Positions 16,308-24,379 are shown, numbered from the stretch's first letter. The stretch is 35,106 nt of DNA from an uncultured Candidatus Melainabacteria bacterium (GCA_934693235.1 CAKUUY010000019.1:1-35106), one strand, 5' to 3'. The notes: generated from the letters alone by a model not told the origin. Program-made: numbers and translations.

Positions 16308-17141
16308 ATGCAAAGTTCGTTAGGACAACAAAACATTCAACAACAGGTTCAACAACCACAATATCAAACTGCACCGATGGCACAACAAACACAAGTACCT
16401 CAAGCATGTCAAACTGTTCAACCACAAGTGCAACAACCACAGCCACAAACAGGACAAGGACAAAGTGTTCAAGTTCCCAATTATTCAGGTGTAAATATTC
16501 AAATATTTAACCCGTCAGTTACTCCTCCGGGAGCTACTGCACCAGTTTATAATGTTAATGCTCCTAATTATGGTGGAACTACATCAAACGGTTGCTACCC
16601 GTCAGGTTATTATACAAACAACTGGGGAAACGGAAACAACGGTGAAAACAATTTATCCAATTCCACAATAAATTCAACAGAAAATAAAACAACCAATAAA
16701 AAAACTGAGAAACGAGAAATCGTACAACTTACAGACGATTATATAAGAAATCTTGAAAATTACTTGAACAGTCAAGATAAAGAAGTTAGAATGATGGGTG
16801 CAAAGGAAGTTATCGCACGACTTGAAGAAGACAATTCTAGAAAAGATGACAAAGCTTTGAACGCATTAGTAAACAAAATGCTTCAAGATCCTTATACGCC
16901 AATCAGAATTTTAGCATTAAGTGCTCTTGATTCCAGAGTAGTAACAGGTGATGACTTTACAGTAGGTGTATTGAAACAAATGCAAAATTCTACAGGCGGC
17001 TATGGACAAGATGCTATGCAAGCAACAAATGTTCTTTTAAAAATGTCAGGACAAAAAGTAGAAAAAGAATTTGAAGTAAAAGACGACAAAAAGAAAACAG
17101 AAACGAAAAAAGAAGAAAAAACAGAACAGACTCAAGCGTAG
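16308..17141 (+). CDS. Gln-rich protein with helical (HEAT-like) C-terminal domain
   Basis: A 277-residue protein without signal peptide. Residues 1-60 are almost all Gln, Pro, Val, Thr; 60-130 are Asn/Gly/Thr-rich and likely disordered. Residues about 145-252 look like short alpha-helical pairs of the HEAT type (NYLNSQDKEVRMMGAKEVIARL, here one helix pair, and DPYTPIRILALSALDSR). The tail is Lys/Glu-rich. AAAGGG (16295-16300) is 7 nt before the ATG. The next gene follows after 10 nt. I cannot name a family; a scaffold role is only a guess. Confidence 0.7.
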   Translation: MQSSLGQQNIQQQVQQPQYQTAPMAQQTQVPQACQTVQPQVQQPQPQTGQGQSVQVPNYSGVNIQIFNPSVTPPGATAPVYNVNAPNYGGTTSNGCYPSGYYTNNWGNGNNGENNLSNSTINSTENKTTNKKTEKREIVQLTDDYIRNLENYLNSQDKEVRMMGAKEVIARLEEDNSRKDDKALNALVNKMLQDPYTPIRILALSALDSRVVTGDDFTVGVLKQMQNSTGGYGQDAMQATNVLLKMSGQKVEKEFEVKDDKKKTETKKEEKTEQTQA

Positions 17142-17151
17142 TAGGTGAATT

Positions 17152-17628
17152 ATGAGTATCAAAACAGCATTAACAACATTTAAAAACAATGTTCCGAAAT
17201 ATCTAATGAAAGGTGCCGGCTTGGCAGCATTGGGTATTATTGCTTATGATTCTCACGTATTAGGTAAACTACAAGCCGATGTTTACTCAAAAAGTCAAGA
17301 TGCTAACGCTTGTATGGGTGCTTACAGTAACACTCAGTACCTTACCAGTCCAAGTATCACAGCATCAAATCTTAAAAAAACTGTGTTTACTTTCGAGGTC
17401 GAAAACAACCTCCGCCATTTTGTAAACTCTGCAGTCGGCTATTTCAAAGGCTTTGGAACAATGCTTATTGATAGCGTAGTTCCACTCGGTCTGGGCTTGG
17501 GTGCTGCATTCGGGAAAGGCATAGTAAGAAAAGGTAGCGCAATCGGTCTTGGTGTATTCGCCGGTATAAAATTCTTTAAAGATGTTCTAGGATTTGGGCA
17601 CTACAACGATTTGAATAAAAAATATTAG
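17152..17628 (+). CDS. Unknown protein with glycine-rich hydrophobic segments
   Basis: A 158-residue protein. Hydrophobic stretches are at about 18-33 (YLMKGAGLAALGIIAY) and 101-146 (MLIDSVVPLGLGLGAAFGKG and SAIGLGVFAGIKFF), the latter rich in Gly and able to form two membrane-associated helices. No signal peptide, Cys cluster or catalytic motif is visible. The AGGTGA just upstream and the 10-nt gap mean it is co-transcribed with the Gln-rich gene, so the two may work together. It meets the ArsR gene tail to tail with no gap: its TAG ends at 17628 and the other stop begins at 17629. Confidence 0.65.
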   Translation: MSIKTALTTFKNNVPKYLMKGAGLAALGIIAYDSHVLGKLQADVYSKSQDANACMGAYSNTQYLTSPSITASNLKKTVFTFEVENNLRHFVNSAVGYFKGFGTMLIDSVVPLGLGLGAAFGKGIVRKGSAIGLGVFAGIKFFKDVLGFGHYNDLNKKY

Positions 17629-17979
17629 TTATTCTTTAACGTGTTCTAAAGCCATTTCTAAAATAACTTTTACATGCTCATCTATCAGCGAATAATATAC
17701 ATTTTTACCTTGTTTTTCCGCTTTGACAAGTTTTGCTGTACGCAAAATTTTCAACTGATGAGAAACCGCAGACTTCGTCATATCTAAAAGCACGGCTAAA
17801 TCGTTTACACAAAGAGCTGCTTCCTCCAACGCCCACAACAATCGAATTCTTGTACTATCCCCCATAACTTTAAAAAAATCTGACAAATCATATAACTTTG
17901 TTACATCAGGCATATTAGGAGATATTTTCCCAACCAATTCAGGATTAATAGCTTCACAGTCTGTTTTTCTTATTTCCAT
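17629..17979 (-). CDS. ArsR/SmtB-family metal-sensing repressor
   Basis: A winged-helix repressor of 116 residues from the ATG at 17979. The DNA-binding part is ALCVNDLAVLLDMTKSAVSHQLKILRTAKLV. The C-terminal helix carries D-x-H followed 11 residues later by H-x-x-E (DEHVKVILEMALEHVKE), exactly the alpha-5 zinc/cobalt site of SmtB and CzrA; the Cys in ALCVNDL matches the SmtB alpha-3 Cys, and the CadC-type second Cys is missing. It should therefore respond to Zn, Co or Cd by leaving DNA. It is divergent from the ATPase it presumably controls. TATAAT lies 6 nt before the ATG with no Shine-Dalgarno, so the mRNA is predicted leaderless. An in-frame extension to 18066 would cover its own promoter and is rejected. 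Confidence 0.92.
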   Translation of the reverse strand: MEIRKTDCEAINPELVGKISPNMPDVTKLYDLSDFFKVMGDSTRIRLLWALEEAALCVNDLAVLLDMTKSAVSHQLKILRTAKLVKAEKQGKNVYYSLIDEHVKVILEMALEHVKE

Positions 17980-17985
17980 ATAAAT

Positions 17986-18016
17986 ATTATAGTTTAATAA
18001 TTGTTCAATTGTCAAA
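17986..18016 (-). promoter_or_regulatory. Promoter and operator of the ArsR/SmtB gene
   Basis: On the minus strand TTGACA (18015-18010), 18 nt, TATAAT (17991-17986), both perfect. Within it TTTAATAATTG (17993-18003) and CAATTGTCAAA (18006-18016) form an inverted repeat matching at 9 of 11 positions, as expected of an ArsR/SmtB site covering the promoter for autoregulation. Confidence 0.75.
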
Positions 18017-18043
18017 CTTTTGTAACAATAAAGTTTTATACGG

Positions 18044-18073
18044 TTGACAATTGAATAGTTGTTCAATTATAAT
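18044..18073 (+). promoter_or_regulatory. Promoter and 12-2-12 operator of the P-type ATPase gene
   Basis: TTGACA (18044-18049), 18 nt, TATAAT (18068-18073), both perfect. Between and over them lies a 12-2-12 inverted repeat, GACAATTGAATA (18046-18057) and TGTTCAATTATA (18060-18071), matching at 9 of 12 positions and holding the TGAA-TTCA core typical of ArsR/SmtB operators. Confidence 0.8.
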
Positions 18074-18107
18074 ATTAATAGATATTATCTGTTATGAGGA
18101 CAAAAAT

Positions 18108-19970
18108 ATGCATAAACACGAACATCATCATGAAGAAGAAAATGAATTTTTTAAGAAAATCAAAATTGGCATCGCTTTTATAATCTTTGCTATTGCATTA
18201 GTTACCAAACCTTACGGTATACTCAGATTAGTTGTATTTTTAGTAGCATATTTAATTGCAGGCGGTGACGTTTTGTTGAATGCGGCAAAACATATCTTGA
18301 AAAGAGAACCTTTTGACGAAAACTTTTTAATGGGGATTGCAACTATCGGAGCAATTGTCATTGGTGAGTACCCGGAAGCCGTAATGGTTATGTTGCTTTA
18401 CCAACTTGGCGAAATGCTACAAGATAGTGCCGTTGAAAAATCAAAAGAGTCTGTTTCATCTTTGATGAACATTCGTCCTGATTATGCTAATATCGAAACC
18501 AGTGGAAAATTAATAAAAAAATCTCCGGAAAACGTTAAGATTGGCGAAATAATTAAAGTTAAAACAGGAGAAAAAATTCCACTTGACGGAATTGTAATAG
18601 ATGGAAGTGCAAGCATTGATGCTTCTGCACTAACAGGTGAAAGTGTTCCACGTAACATTAAAATTGGCGACAAAGCTGTAAGTGGTTGTATAAACACAAA
18701 CGGACTTTTAACTATCAGAGTTGAAAAAGAGTTTGGGGAATCAACAGTTTCAAAAATATTGGAACTTGTTGAACACGCAAGCTCTAAAAAGGCAAAAGCA
18801 GAAAACTTTATAACGAAATTTGCCAAATTCTACACTCCGATTGTCGTAATTGGCGCATTAATTCTTGCAATATTGCCACCTTTATTAATTAGTGGAGCTC
18901 AATTTAGCGTTTGTTTTCAAAGAGCTTTAACATTTCTTGTAATTTCTTGTCCTTGTGCATTGGTAATTTCAGTACCTTTAGGATTTTTTGCAGGAATAGG
19001 CGGAGCATCAAAATCAGGAATTTTAGTTAAAGGAGCCTGCTATATTGAAACCCTTTCAAAGCCTTATGCGGTAGTTTTCGACAAAACCGGAACCTTAACT
19101 CAAGGTTCGTTCAAAGTTACATCTGTTAACCCAACAGAAAATGTAACTCCGGAACATTTATTAGAAATCACTGCATACGCAGAAAACTATTCAAATCACC
19201 CAATTGCAAACTCAATAAAAACAGCTTATACAAATACAATTAATCCAAGCTTAATTGAAAAAGTGGACGAAATTTCAGGTAATGGCGTAAAAGCACTCGT
19301 TAACGGAGCAGAAATCTTAGTCGGAAACAAAAAATTATTGAATACATTTAACATAGGTATTCCAAATATTTCAGAAACCGGAACAATTCTTTATATAGCA
19401 GAAAACAGAACTTATGTAGGATATATAATTATTTCCGATGAATTAAAACCAGATTCAAAACATGCAATTTCAAAATTAAAACGCATTGTCAAAAAAATTG
19501 TAATGCTGACAGGAGATAACAAACAAACTGCAGAACAAGTCGCAACAACACTCGGGATAACTCAAGTTCATTCAGAACTTTTGCCTGCACAAAAAGTTGA
19601 ACAATTAGAAAACCTAATCAACAAACAAAAAGGCAGTGTCATTTTTGTCGGAGATGGAATAAATGATGCTCCAGTGTTAACAAGAGCAGATGTAGGAATT
19701 GCAATGGGAGGACTTGGTTCCGATGCTGCAATAGAAGCTGCGGATATAGTAATTATGGATGATAAACCATCTAAAGTTGTAAAAGCAATTCAAATTTCTA
19801 AAAAAACAATGAAAATAGTCAAAGAAAATATTGCTTTTGCTCTAGGAATAAAAGTATTATTCCTAATTCTAGGAGCACTAGGATTTGTCTCAATGTGGGG
19901 CGCTGTATTTGCAGACGTAGGCGTTACACTAATTGCAATTTTAAACTCGCTCAGAGCACTTAAATATTAA
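18108..19970 (+). CDS. P1B-type heavy-metal ATPase (Zn/Cd efflux)
   Basis: Pumps divalent metal out of the cytoplasm. The ATG at 18108 follows GAGGA (18096-18100) by 7 nt and gives 620 residues. Motifs in order: a His-rich start (MHKHEHHHEEE) in place of the usual HMA domain, LTGESVP, the intramembrane CPC at 281-283, phosphorylated Asp-325 in DKTGTLT, a nucleotide-binding site with NHP, MLTGDN and GDGINDAP. The last two helices have GIK (Lys) and FADVG (Asp), the signature of the P1B-2 Zn/Cd/Pb group rather than copper pumps. The divergent ArsR/SmtB gene with a zinc-type site agrees. Upstream in-frame codons back to 18051 overlap the -10 box and operator and are not used. Confidence 0.94.
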   Translation: MHKHEHHHEEENEFFKKIKIGIAFIIFAIALVTKPYGILRLVVFLVAYLIAGGDVLLNAAKHILKREPFDENFLMGIATIGAIVIGEYPEAVMVMLLYQLGEMLQDSAVEKSKESVSSLMNIRPDYANIETSGKLIKKSPENVKIGEIIKVKTGEKIPLDGIVIDGSASIDASALTGESVPRNIKIGDKAVSGCINTNGLLTIRVEKEFGESTVSKILELVEHASSKKAKAENFITKFAKFYTPIVVIGALILAILPPLLISGAQFSVCFQRALTFLVISCPCALVISVPLGFFAGIGGASKSGILVKGACYIETLSKPYAVVFDKTGTLTQGSFKVTSVNPTENVTPEHLLEITAYAENYSNHPIANSIKTAYTNTINPSLIEKVDEISGNGVKALVNGAEILVGNKKLLNTFNIGIPNISETGTILYIAENRTYVGYIIISDELKPDSKHAISKLKRIVKKIVMLTGDNKQTAEQVATTLGITQVHSELLPAQKVEQLENLINKQKGSVIFVGDGINDAPVLTRADVGIAMGGLGSDAAIEAADIVIMDDKPSKVVKAIQISKKTMKIVKENIAFALGIKVLFLILGALGFVSMWGAVFADVGVTLIAILNSLRALKY

Positions 19971-19973
19971 AAA

Positions 19974-19995
19974 AGAGGAGTTTTAAAACTCCTCT
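19974..19995 (-). terminator. Terminator of the prepilin gene at 20023, shared with the ATPase gene
   Basis: AGAGGAGTTTT (19974-19984) and AAAACTCCTCT (19985-19995) form a perfect 22-nt palindrome. On the minus strand the stem is followed by T5 and more T, a good terminator; on the plus strand the following bases are A/C-rich. Confidence 0.75.
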
Positions 19996-20022
19996 ACAAA
20001 CTTAAAACAACATTATTACAAA

Positions 20023-20724
20023 CTAATATGTCATTCTCCAACCATCTCTAATTATTTTTGACAAGCAACCGCCGGCAAATCCTGAATAATAATTATCAGA
20101 ATAAGCGTCACGAGCATTATACGCAACACCGCAAGAAGCTGCATTTGCTGTAGGATTATTATGAGCATCACCTATGGTTCCGTCACTGAATAATCTCATA
20201 TAAAACAAGTCTCTCCCTGCAATATTTGGGCCGGCAGAACCATTAATATCAACCTGCAAACCTAAATTACCATGACCATTTCTAACATACGCAAAATCAT
20301 TACTTACAACAGAAATTGCAGCGCCATTAGTAATAGATGCAACATATACAGGGTTATTTCTCAATGTAAAATTTGCACCTGCCATTGTTTTATAGCTATC
20401 TGCAAAACAAGGGGTTAAAGATGTACCACAATCTTTTGCTACTTTAAAGTAATTTGTAATGAAATTTTTTGCACCGTTAGCATGATTTTTATTGAACATT
20501 GATTCATCTAACGAAACAGCATTGTTATCTTGTGCAGCTTTTATTGCAGCTTGGGACAACTCTGTATAAACCTTTTTCAATTGCGTTACATAACTATCTC
20601 TTTGATAATTTTGCACCAAAGTAGGAACAGTCATAGCCGAAACCACACCAACAATTGCAAGCGTAACTAGCACTTCTGCTAAAGTAAAAGCCGGTTTCAA
20701 AAATGTTGTATTTAATTTTTTCAT
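20023..20724 (-). CDS. Type IV prepilin-like protein
   Basis: A 233-residue protein with the prepilin signal LKPAFTLAEVLVTLAIVGVV, cleaved before Phe-13, followed by one hydrophobic helix and a helical stalk with the family pattern QLKKVYTELSQA. The globular part has VDINGSAGPNIAGRDLF at 158-174, the shared Asp/Asn-Gly-Pro motif, and paired Cys at 99/106 and near the C-terminus. AGAGG stands about 10 nt before the ATG. It is monocistronic with its own terminator; no pilus assembly gene is nearby, as for the other three prepilins here. It could be a pilus subunit, a minor pilin or a pseudopilin. Confidence 0.87.
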   Translation of the reverse strand: MKKLNTTFLKPAFTLAEVLVTLAIVGVVSAMTVPTLVQNYQRDSYVTQLKKVYTELSQAAIKAAQDNNAVSLDESMFNKNHANGAKNFITNYFKVAKDCGTSLTPCFADSYKTMAGANFTLRNNPVYVASITNGAAISVVSNDFAYVRNGHGNLGLQVDINGSAGPNIAGRDLFYMRLFSDGTIGDAHNNPTANAASCGVAYNARDAYSDNYYSGFAGGCLSKIIRDGWRMTY

Positions 20725-20789
20725 AAATAAAAACCTCTTTATTCTAAACCATCATTAATATAACATAATCATTAAACATTTTCAATATT

Positions 20790-21476
20790 TTACTTTTCTA
20801 CAAATTTTTTGTATAAATCCGGACGCTTCACTCTTGTTCGTTCCAAACTTTGTTGAAAGCGGAATTCATTTATTTCTTTATGGTTCCCGTTTAACAAAAC
20901 CTCAGGCACTTTCAAACCTCTATATTCTCTCGGTTTTGTATAATGCGGATACTCTATTAATCCGTTAGAAAAACTATCTTCATCTGCAGATTCAATTTTA
21001 CCTAAAGTTCCCTCTATTTTACGACTAACGGCATCTATAAGACAAAGTGCAGGCAATTCTCCACCGGTCAAAACAAAGTCCCCAATAGAAATTTCCTTTG
21101 GTCTAATTATTTCTCGAATTCTTTCGTCAAAACCCTCATAGTGACCACATAACAAAACAATTTGTTCGTATTTTGCGAAATTATTCACCAAACTATCAGT
21201 CAGCGGCTCACCTTGCGGAGAAAGCATTACAGTAATAGAATTTTCGCACCTCTTCACACTTTCATAAGCGTCAACGTATGGTTGTGCCATCAAAACCATT
21301 CCTGCACCTCCACCATATGGAGTATCATCAACTTTTTTATGTTTATCTAACGTAAAATCACGAGGATTTATAGTGCTAACAGATAATATATTCTTGTCTA
21401 CAGCTCTCTTTAAAATACTGTAATTACAATAATTTTCAATCATCTCAGGAAAAAGTGTAAGAACATCAAAAATCAT
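20790..21476 (-). CDS. trmD: tRNA (guanine37-N1)-methyltransferase
   Basis: Methylates G37 next to the anticodon to prevent frameshifting. The 228 residues start MIFDVLTLFPEMIENY and hold the SPOUT trefoil-knot blocks DDTPYGGGAGMVL, LSPQGEPL, LLCGHYEGFDERI and SIGDFVLTGGELPAL. Its ATG overlaps the rimM stop by 4 nt and uses GAGGG inside rimM, so the two are translationally coupled. The usual partners rpsP and rplS are absent. Confidence 0.97.
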   Translation of the reverse strand: MIFDVLTLFPEMIENYCNYSILKRAVDKNILSVSTINPRDFTLDKHKKVDDTPYGGGAGMVLMAQPYVDAYESVKRCENSITVMLSPQGEPLTDSLVNNFAKYEQIVLLCGHYEGFDERIREIIRPKEISIGDFVLTGGELPALCLIDAVSRKIEGTLGKIESADEDSFSNGLIEYPHYTKPREYRGLKVPEVLLNGNHKEINEFRFQQSLERTRVKRPDLYKKFVEK

Positions 21477-21985
21477 TCAATTAATCCCTCAATGTTATTA
21501 ATTATAATTTTTTTATCCTTAATACTAACGTTAGTAACAATCGCTTTTACAAAAGGCACAAGCACAATTTGTTTTGAATTCGTTTTTACTGACAAAAGAT
21601 CGCTGGCTCCATTGTTTGAAACCCCAACAACAAAACCTTTTTTTACTCCATTTTGGTCAAAGACCGCCAGACTAACAAGTTCATCTATCAAAAATTCGTC
21701 TTCTTCAAGATTTTCGCGAATTGTTTCTTCTTCAACGAACAAAAATGCCCCTTTATATTCCATTAAATCATTAATAGAATTAATCCCCTCAAAGCAAACA
21801 AGAGCGTAATTTTTGTGAAGACGAACGCTTTTTATTTCGAGTTTTTTATAGTCTTTATCAGATTTTACAAAAACTTCTTTTAAAGAGCAGAAGAAATCCG
21901 CTTGATTTTTAGTAAAACCAACTTTAGCTTCTCCTTTAATTCCATGAAAATTTAAAACTTTTCCGACAGAAATATACTTCGTCAT
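21473..21985 (-). CDS. rimM: 16S rRNA processing factor RimM
   Basis: Helps mature the 30S head by binding S19 and 16S rRNA. The 170 residues have the N-terminal beta-barrel block SVGKVLNFHGIKGEAKVGFT and the C-terminal PRC-barrel-like block GVSNNGASDLLSV with VPFVKAIV, as in the family. Only 6 nt separate it from the zinc-ribbon gene upstream and there is no clear Shine-Dalgarno sequence, so it is probably translated by coupling to that gene. Confidence 0.93.
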   Translation of the reverse strand: MTKYISVGKVLNFHGIKGEAKVGFTKNQADFFCSLKEVFVKSDKDYKKLEIKSVRLHKNYALVCFEGINSINDLMEYKGAFLFVEEETIRENLEEDEFLIDELVSLAVFDQNGVKKGFVVGVSNNGASDLLSVKTNSKQIVLVPFVKAIVTNVSIKDKKIIINNIEGLIE

Positions 21986-21991
21986 AATACA

Positions 21992-23149
21992 TTATGCTTC
22001 CGGAGTTTCTTCAACTTTTTTAGGTTTTCGACCTCTTTTGGGCTTTTCTTGAGGTGCTTCTGCCGAAACTTCTTCGGCTACAGTAATTTCTTCAACAGAA
22101 GTTTCTTCCTTTTTAACTTCGGCTTTCTTTTCAGCTTTTGCAGCTTTTTCAGCCTCTTTTTTCTTTGCATCTTCTGCTATCTGTTTTTTATATTCTTCCG
22201 GAAGATCAGGTCTGTCTTCATTCCATCTACCCAATCCCATTTGAGAACGTATTAAACCGATACCAACGTGAACTCTCCATTCATCCATTTTCAACTGAGC
22301 TGCAATTATTTTATGACAACCGATTGGAGGCAATGGCAACAAAGGTTCGTACAAGTTTTTAATTGCAAACAACTGATCAGGTGAAATTGCCAATTTACGC
22401 TTAGGGAACGGCAATTTCGGAAGCATCATTTTTTGTCTAACCAAATTAATACCAAAGAAAACTTTTCTTGGCTCCAAACCGATTTTTTCACCGATAACTT
22501 CGTGACAATCAGGATTTGGTAATGGTAACATCATCTTGTATAACAATTCAATTTGTTCTAATTGTTCTTTGCTTACCAATAATTGTTTTGGGGCTCTTTT
22601 TTGTTGCGTACGTCTGTTAAAGTTGTTATTTCTATTAAATCCGCCACCTTGAGGACGTCTGTTTTGATATCCACCTTGATTGTATCCACCTCTTTGAGGC
22701 CTGTTGTTATAACCTCCAGGGTTACGGTTATATCCGCCGCCATTATTGTAATTGTTGTTATATCCACCTTGGCGATTGTTATTATACCCGCCTTGATTTC
22801 TGTTGTAACCACCTTGACGGTTATTATTGTAGTTATTTCTGCTTTGATATCCGCCACCTTGGTTATAATTTCTCTGCGGCCTACTATTTCTTTGTTGTTG
22901 TTCAGAATTTCCTCCGGCGCTGTAATAACGAGGAGCCTCGTCTGATCCGCCAGCACTGTAACCATTTAAATATTGTTGTGGTTTTTCTTCTGCAGGAACC
23001 GAATTAGTTGCAGGAGTTGAAGCAGCATCTGTTGTTGATGGAGAAACCATCATTTTCTTATCAGGATACAAACAATCCGGACAAATAACTCTCTTGGGGT
23101 TCTTTGTTTCAAACTCACGACCGCATTTGATACACTTGTTTACATACAT
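21992..23149 (-). CDS. Zinc-ribbon protein with NGG-rich disordered region and duplicated C-terminal domain
   Basis: A 385-residue protein of unusual build. Residues 6-26 are a zinc ribbon (Cys-6, 9, 23, 26). Residues about 84-185 are almost only Asn, Gly, Tyr, Arg and Gln in repeats such as RQGGYNRNQGGYNNN, resembling RGG-type RNA-binding disordered regions. Residues 190-246 and 253-309 are two copies of one domain, sharing S-x-x-QL, I-x-x-LY, LPLP, CH, V-x-x-GI-x-L-[IV]-R and M. The rest is Ala/Glu/Lys-rich and ends in KRGRKPKK, an AT-hook-like basic patch. It heads an operon with rimM and trmD, 6 nt away, which suggests a role in RNA or ribosome handling. I do not know a named family. Confidence 0.8.
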   Translation of the reverse strand: MYVNKCIKCGREFETKNPKRVICPDCLYPDKKMMVSPSTTDAASTPATNSVPAEEKPQQYLNGYSAGGSDEAPRYYSAGGNSEQQQRNSRPQRNYNQGGGYQSRNNYNNNRQGGYNRNQGGYNNNRQGGYNNNYNNGGGYNRNPGGYNNRPQRGGYNQGGYQNRRPQGGGFNRNNNFNRRTQQKRAPKQLLVSKEQLEQIELLYKMMLPLPNPDCHEVIGEKIGLEPRKVFFGINLVRQKMMLPKLPFPKRKLAISPDQLFAIKNLYEPLLPLPPIGCHKIIAAQLKMDEWRVHVGIGLIRSQMGLGRWNEDRPDLPEEYKKQIAEDAKKKEAEKAAKAEKKAEVKKEETSVEEITVAEEVSAEAPQEKPKRGRKPKKVEETPEA

Positions 23150-23307
23150 AATAAAAGCCTCTTAATTAAAAAATAACGTAATTTCTGGGTTAATAATAAT
23201 ATTAAATAAAGTAAAAAATTCTCCTCAGTATTAAAAAATCGATTTCTAACTCTATATCAATACATGTATTATAGCATGCTTTTTAAAATTTTGCAACTGG
23301 CATGGAT

Positions 23308-23655
23308 TTATTCAATCAAATCAATAAAACTGTTGACTTTTTTTAGATTACTTTTAGACATGACATTTAATTTTGAGTTAATTTGGCAAATTAAAGCACC
23401 TTTTCCAATATCAATTCTATAAGTGGAATTATCAAAAAAATAACTTATAGGGATACAAAATACATTCGCAATAATTTCCATAGTTTCGGCAGAAGGTCTA
23501 GATTTGCCGTCTTCTGCTCTTGCAATAGTTCTTCTGTCCAATCCGACTTTTTCTGCAAATTGTTCTTGTGTTAATTTATTAGCACGTCTTAACATGAGAA
23601 TCTTATCCGCAATATGACGGGTAGTTTGTAAGCATTTTGATTGAATATTTTCCAT
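23308..23655 (-). CDS. XRE-family transcriptional regulator
   Basis: A 115-residue protein with an N-terminal helix-turn-helix of the Cro/CI type at about 16-70 (RRANKLTQEQFAEKVGLDRR, then IARAEDGKSRPSAETMEIIA). The C-terminal 45 residues (FFDNSTYRIDIGKGALICQI and on) have no known domain. No Shine-Dalgarno sequence is evident. A perfect inverted repeat 6 nt upstream of the ATG is its likely operator. It stands alone; the target genes are unknown, with the plus-strand gene at 23872 a possible one. Confidence 0.87.
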   Translation of the reverse strand: MENIQSKCLQTTRHIADKILMLRRANKLTQEQFAEKVGLDRRTIARAEDGKSRPSAETMEIIANVFCIPISYFFDNSTYRIDIGKGALICQINSKLNVMSKSNLKKVNSFIDLIE

Positions 23656-23660
23656 ATAGA

Positions 23661-23680
23661 TAGATTAGCAACTTAATCTA
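23661..23680 (-). promoter_or_regulatory. Likely operator of the XRE regulator gene
   Basis: TAGATTA (23661-23667) and TAATCTA (23674-23680) are perfect inverted repeats separated by 6 nt, located directly upstream of the XRE start codon, as expected for an autoregulated Cro/CI-type repressor. Confidence 0.5.
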
Positions 23681-23871
23681 TAAATTACTATGTAATGATT
23701 TTGTATATATATAATATTCTGTCATATTAAAAGTAATATTAATCATCTTGTAATCTAAGTACAATAGCATATATTAGTATTATTAAGATTTGTAAATACA
23801 TTCTAAATTCGTTGCAATTTTTATCTTGCAAAACACTTTATATATAAGTAATCAAAAAAAAGGAGGATATT

Positions 23872-24363
23872 ATGGCATTTTTTGACGGTCCACAATTAGG
23901 AGGTTCACAAATGGATCCAAACGCATATGCACAAATGTATGCAAAAGAAAACGGTATCAGCCTTGACGAGGCAAAATCACAATTAAAAGCAAAATTCGGC
24001 GACCCGCAAAAACCAAATTCGACTTTTGCACCAGAACCGCAAAATATTCCAAGAGGTGCAATCGGACCTGTTTTTACTTATCGCACAGACGGAACAAATT
24101 ATAACTATAATCCAACTGATTTTAGTATACAGACTCCTCAAGATATGGAAAAACTTGTCAGAAATGAAGCAAAGCGAAACGGAATGTCTGAACAGGATTT
24201 TGCATTAGCATTGGGGCTTCCGCCGCGCGAAAAAGAAGATAAAACTGAAATGCTTAAAAGATTAGGAATTCCGCAGGAGATTATTGATAAAGGAGATGAT
24301 GCGATAAGAAAATACGCTTATGATCATGATATTGATTTACCTGCAAAAAAAGAAAATAATTAA
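23872..24363 (+). CDS. Unknown acidic protein
   Basis: A 163-residue protein with a strong binding site, AAAGGAGG, ahead of the ATG, which predicts high expression. It has no signal peptide or membrane segment. Two helical stretches of similar style stand at about 19-42 (YAQMYAKENGISLDEAKSQL) and 95-113 (LVRNEAKRNGMSEQDFALAL): both read helix, NG-[IM]-S, helix. A third such stretch is near 122-150 (MLKRLGIPQEIIDKGDDAIR). The middle is Pro/Asn/Tyr-rich. The family is not recognised. It is followed by a GC-rich hairpin and another small gene, probably in the same transcript. Confidence 0.7.
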   Translation: MAFFDGPQLGGSQMDPNAYAQMYAKENGISLDEAKSQLKAKFGDPQKPNSTFAPEPQNIPRGAIGPVFTYRTDGTNYNYNPTDFSIQTPQDMEKLVRNEAKRNGMSEQDFALALGLPPREKEDKTEMLKRLGIPQEIIDKGDDAIRKYAYDHDIDLPAKKENN

Positions 24364-24379
24364 GGGGGCATTTGCCCCC
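24364..24379 (+). promoter_or_regulatory. Intercistronic GC-rich hairpin
   Basis: GGGGGC (24364-24369) and GCCCCC (24374-24379) close an ATTT loop right after the stop codon of the 23872 gene. No T run follows, so it is more likely an RNA processing or stability element that sets different levels of the two genes than a full terminator. Confidence 0.5.

Noticed and set aside
18051..18107. Upstream start for the metal ATPase, and the matching ArsR extension to 18066
   Set aside because: Both would translate the divergent promoters and operators. The ATG codons at 18108 and 17979 fit the predicted transcripts.
22640..22880. Regular short repeats that might suggest a CRISPR-like array
   Set aside because: The repeats are short codon repeats inside an intact coding frame with no constant repeat-spacer length. 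No Cas gene is near.
22573..22965. Open frames of 120-130 codons on both strands over the NGG-rich region
   Set aside because: They are shadows of the repetitive coding sequence for Asn/Gly/Tyr/Arg; the true frame has the zinc ribbon and conserved domains.
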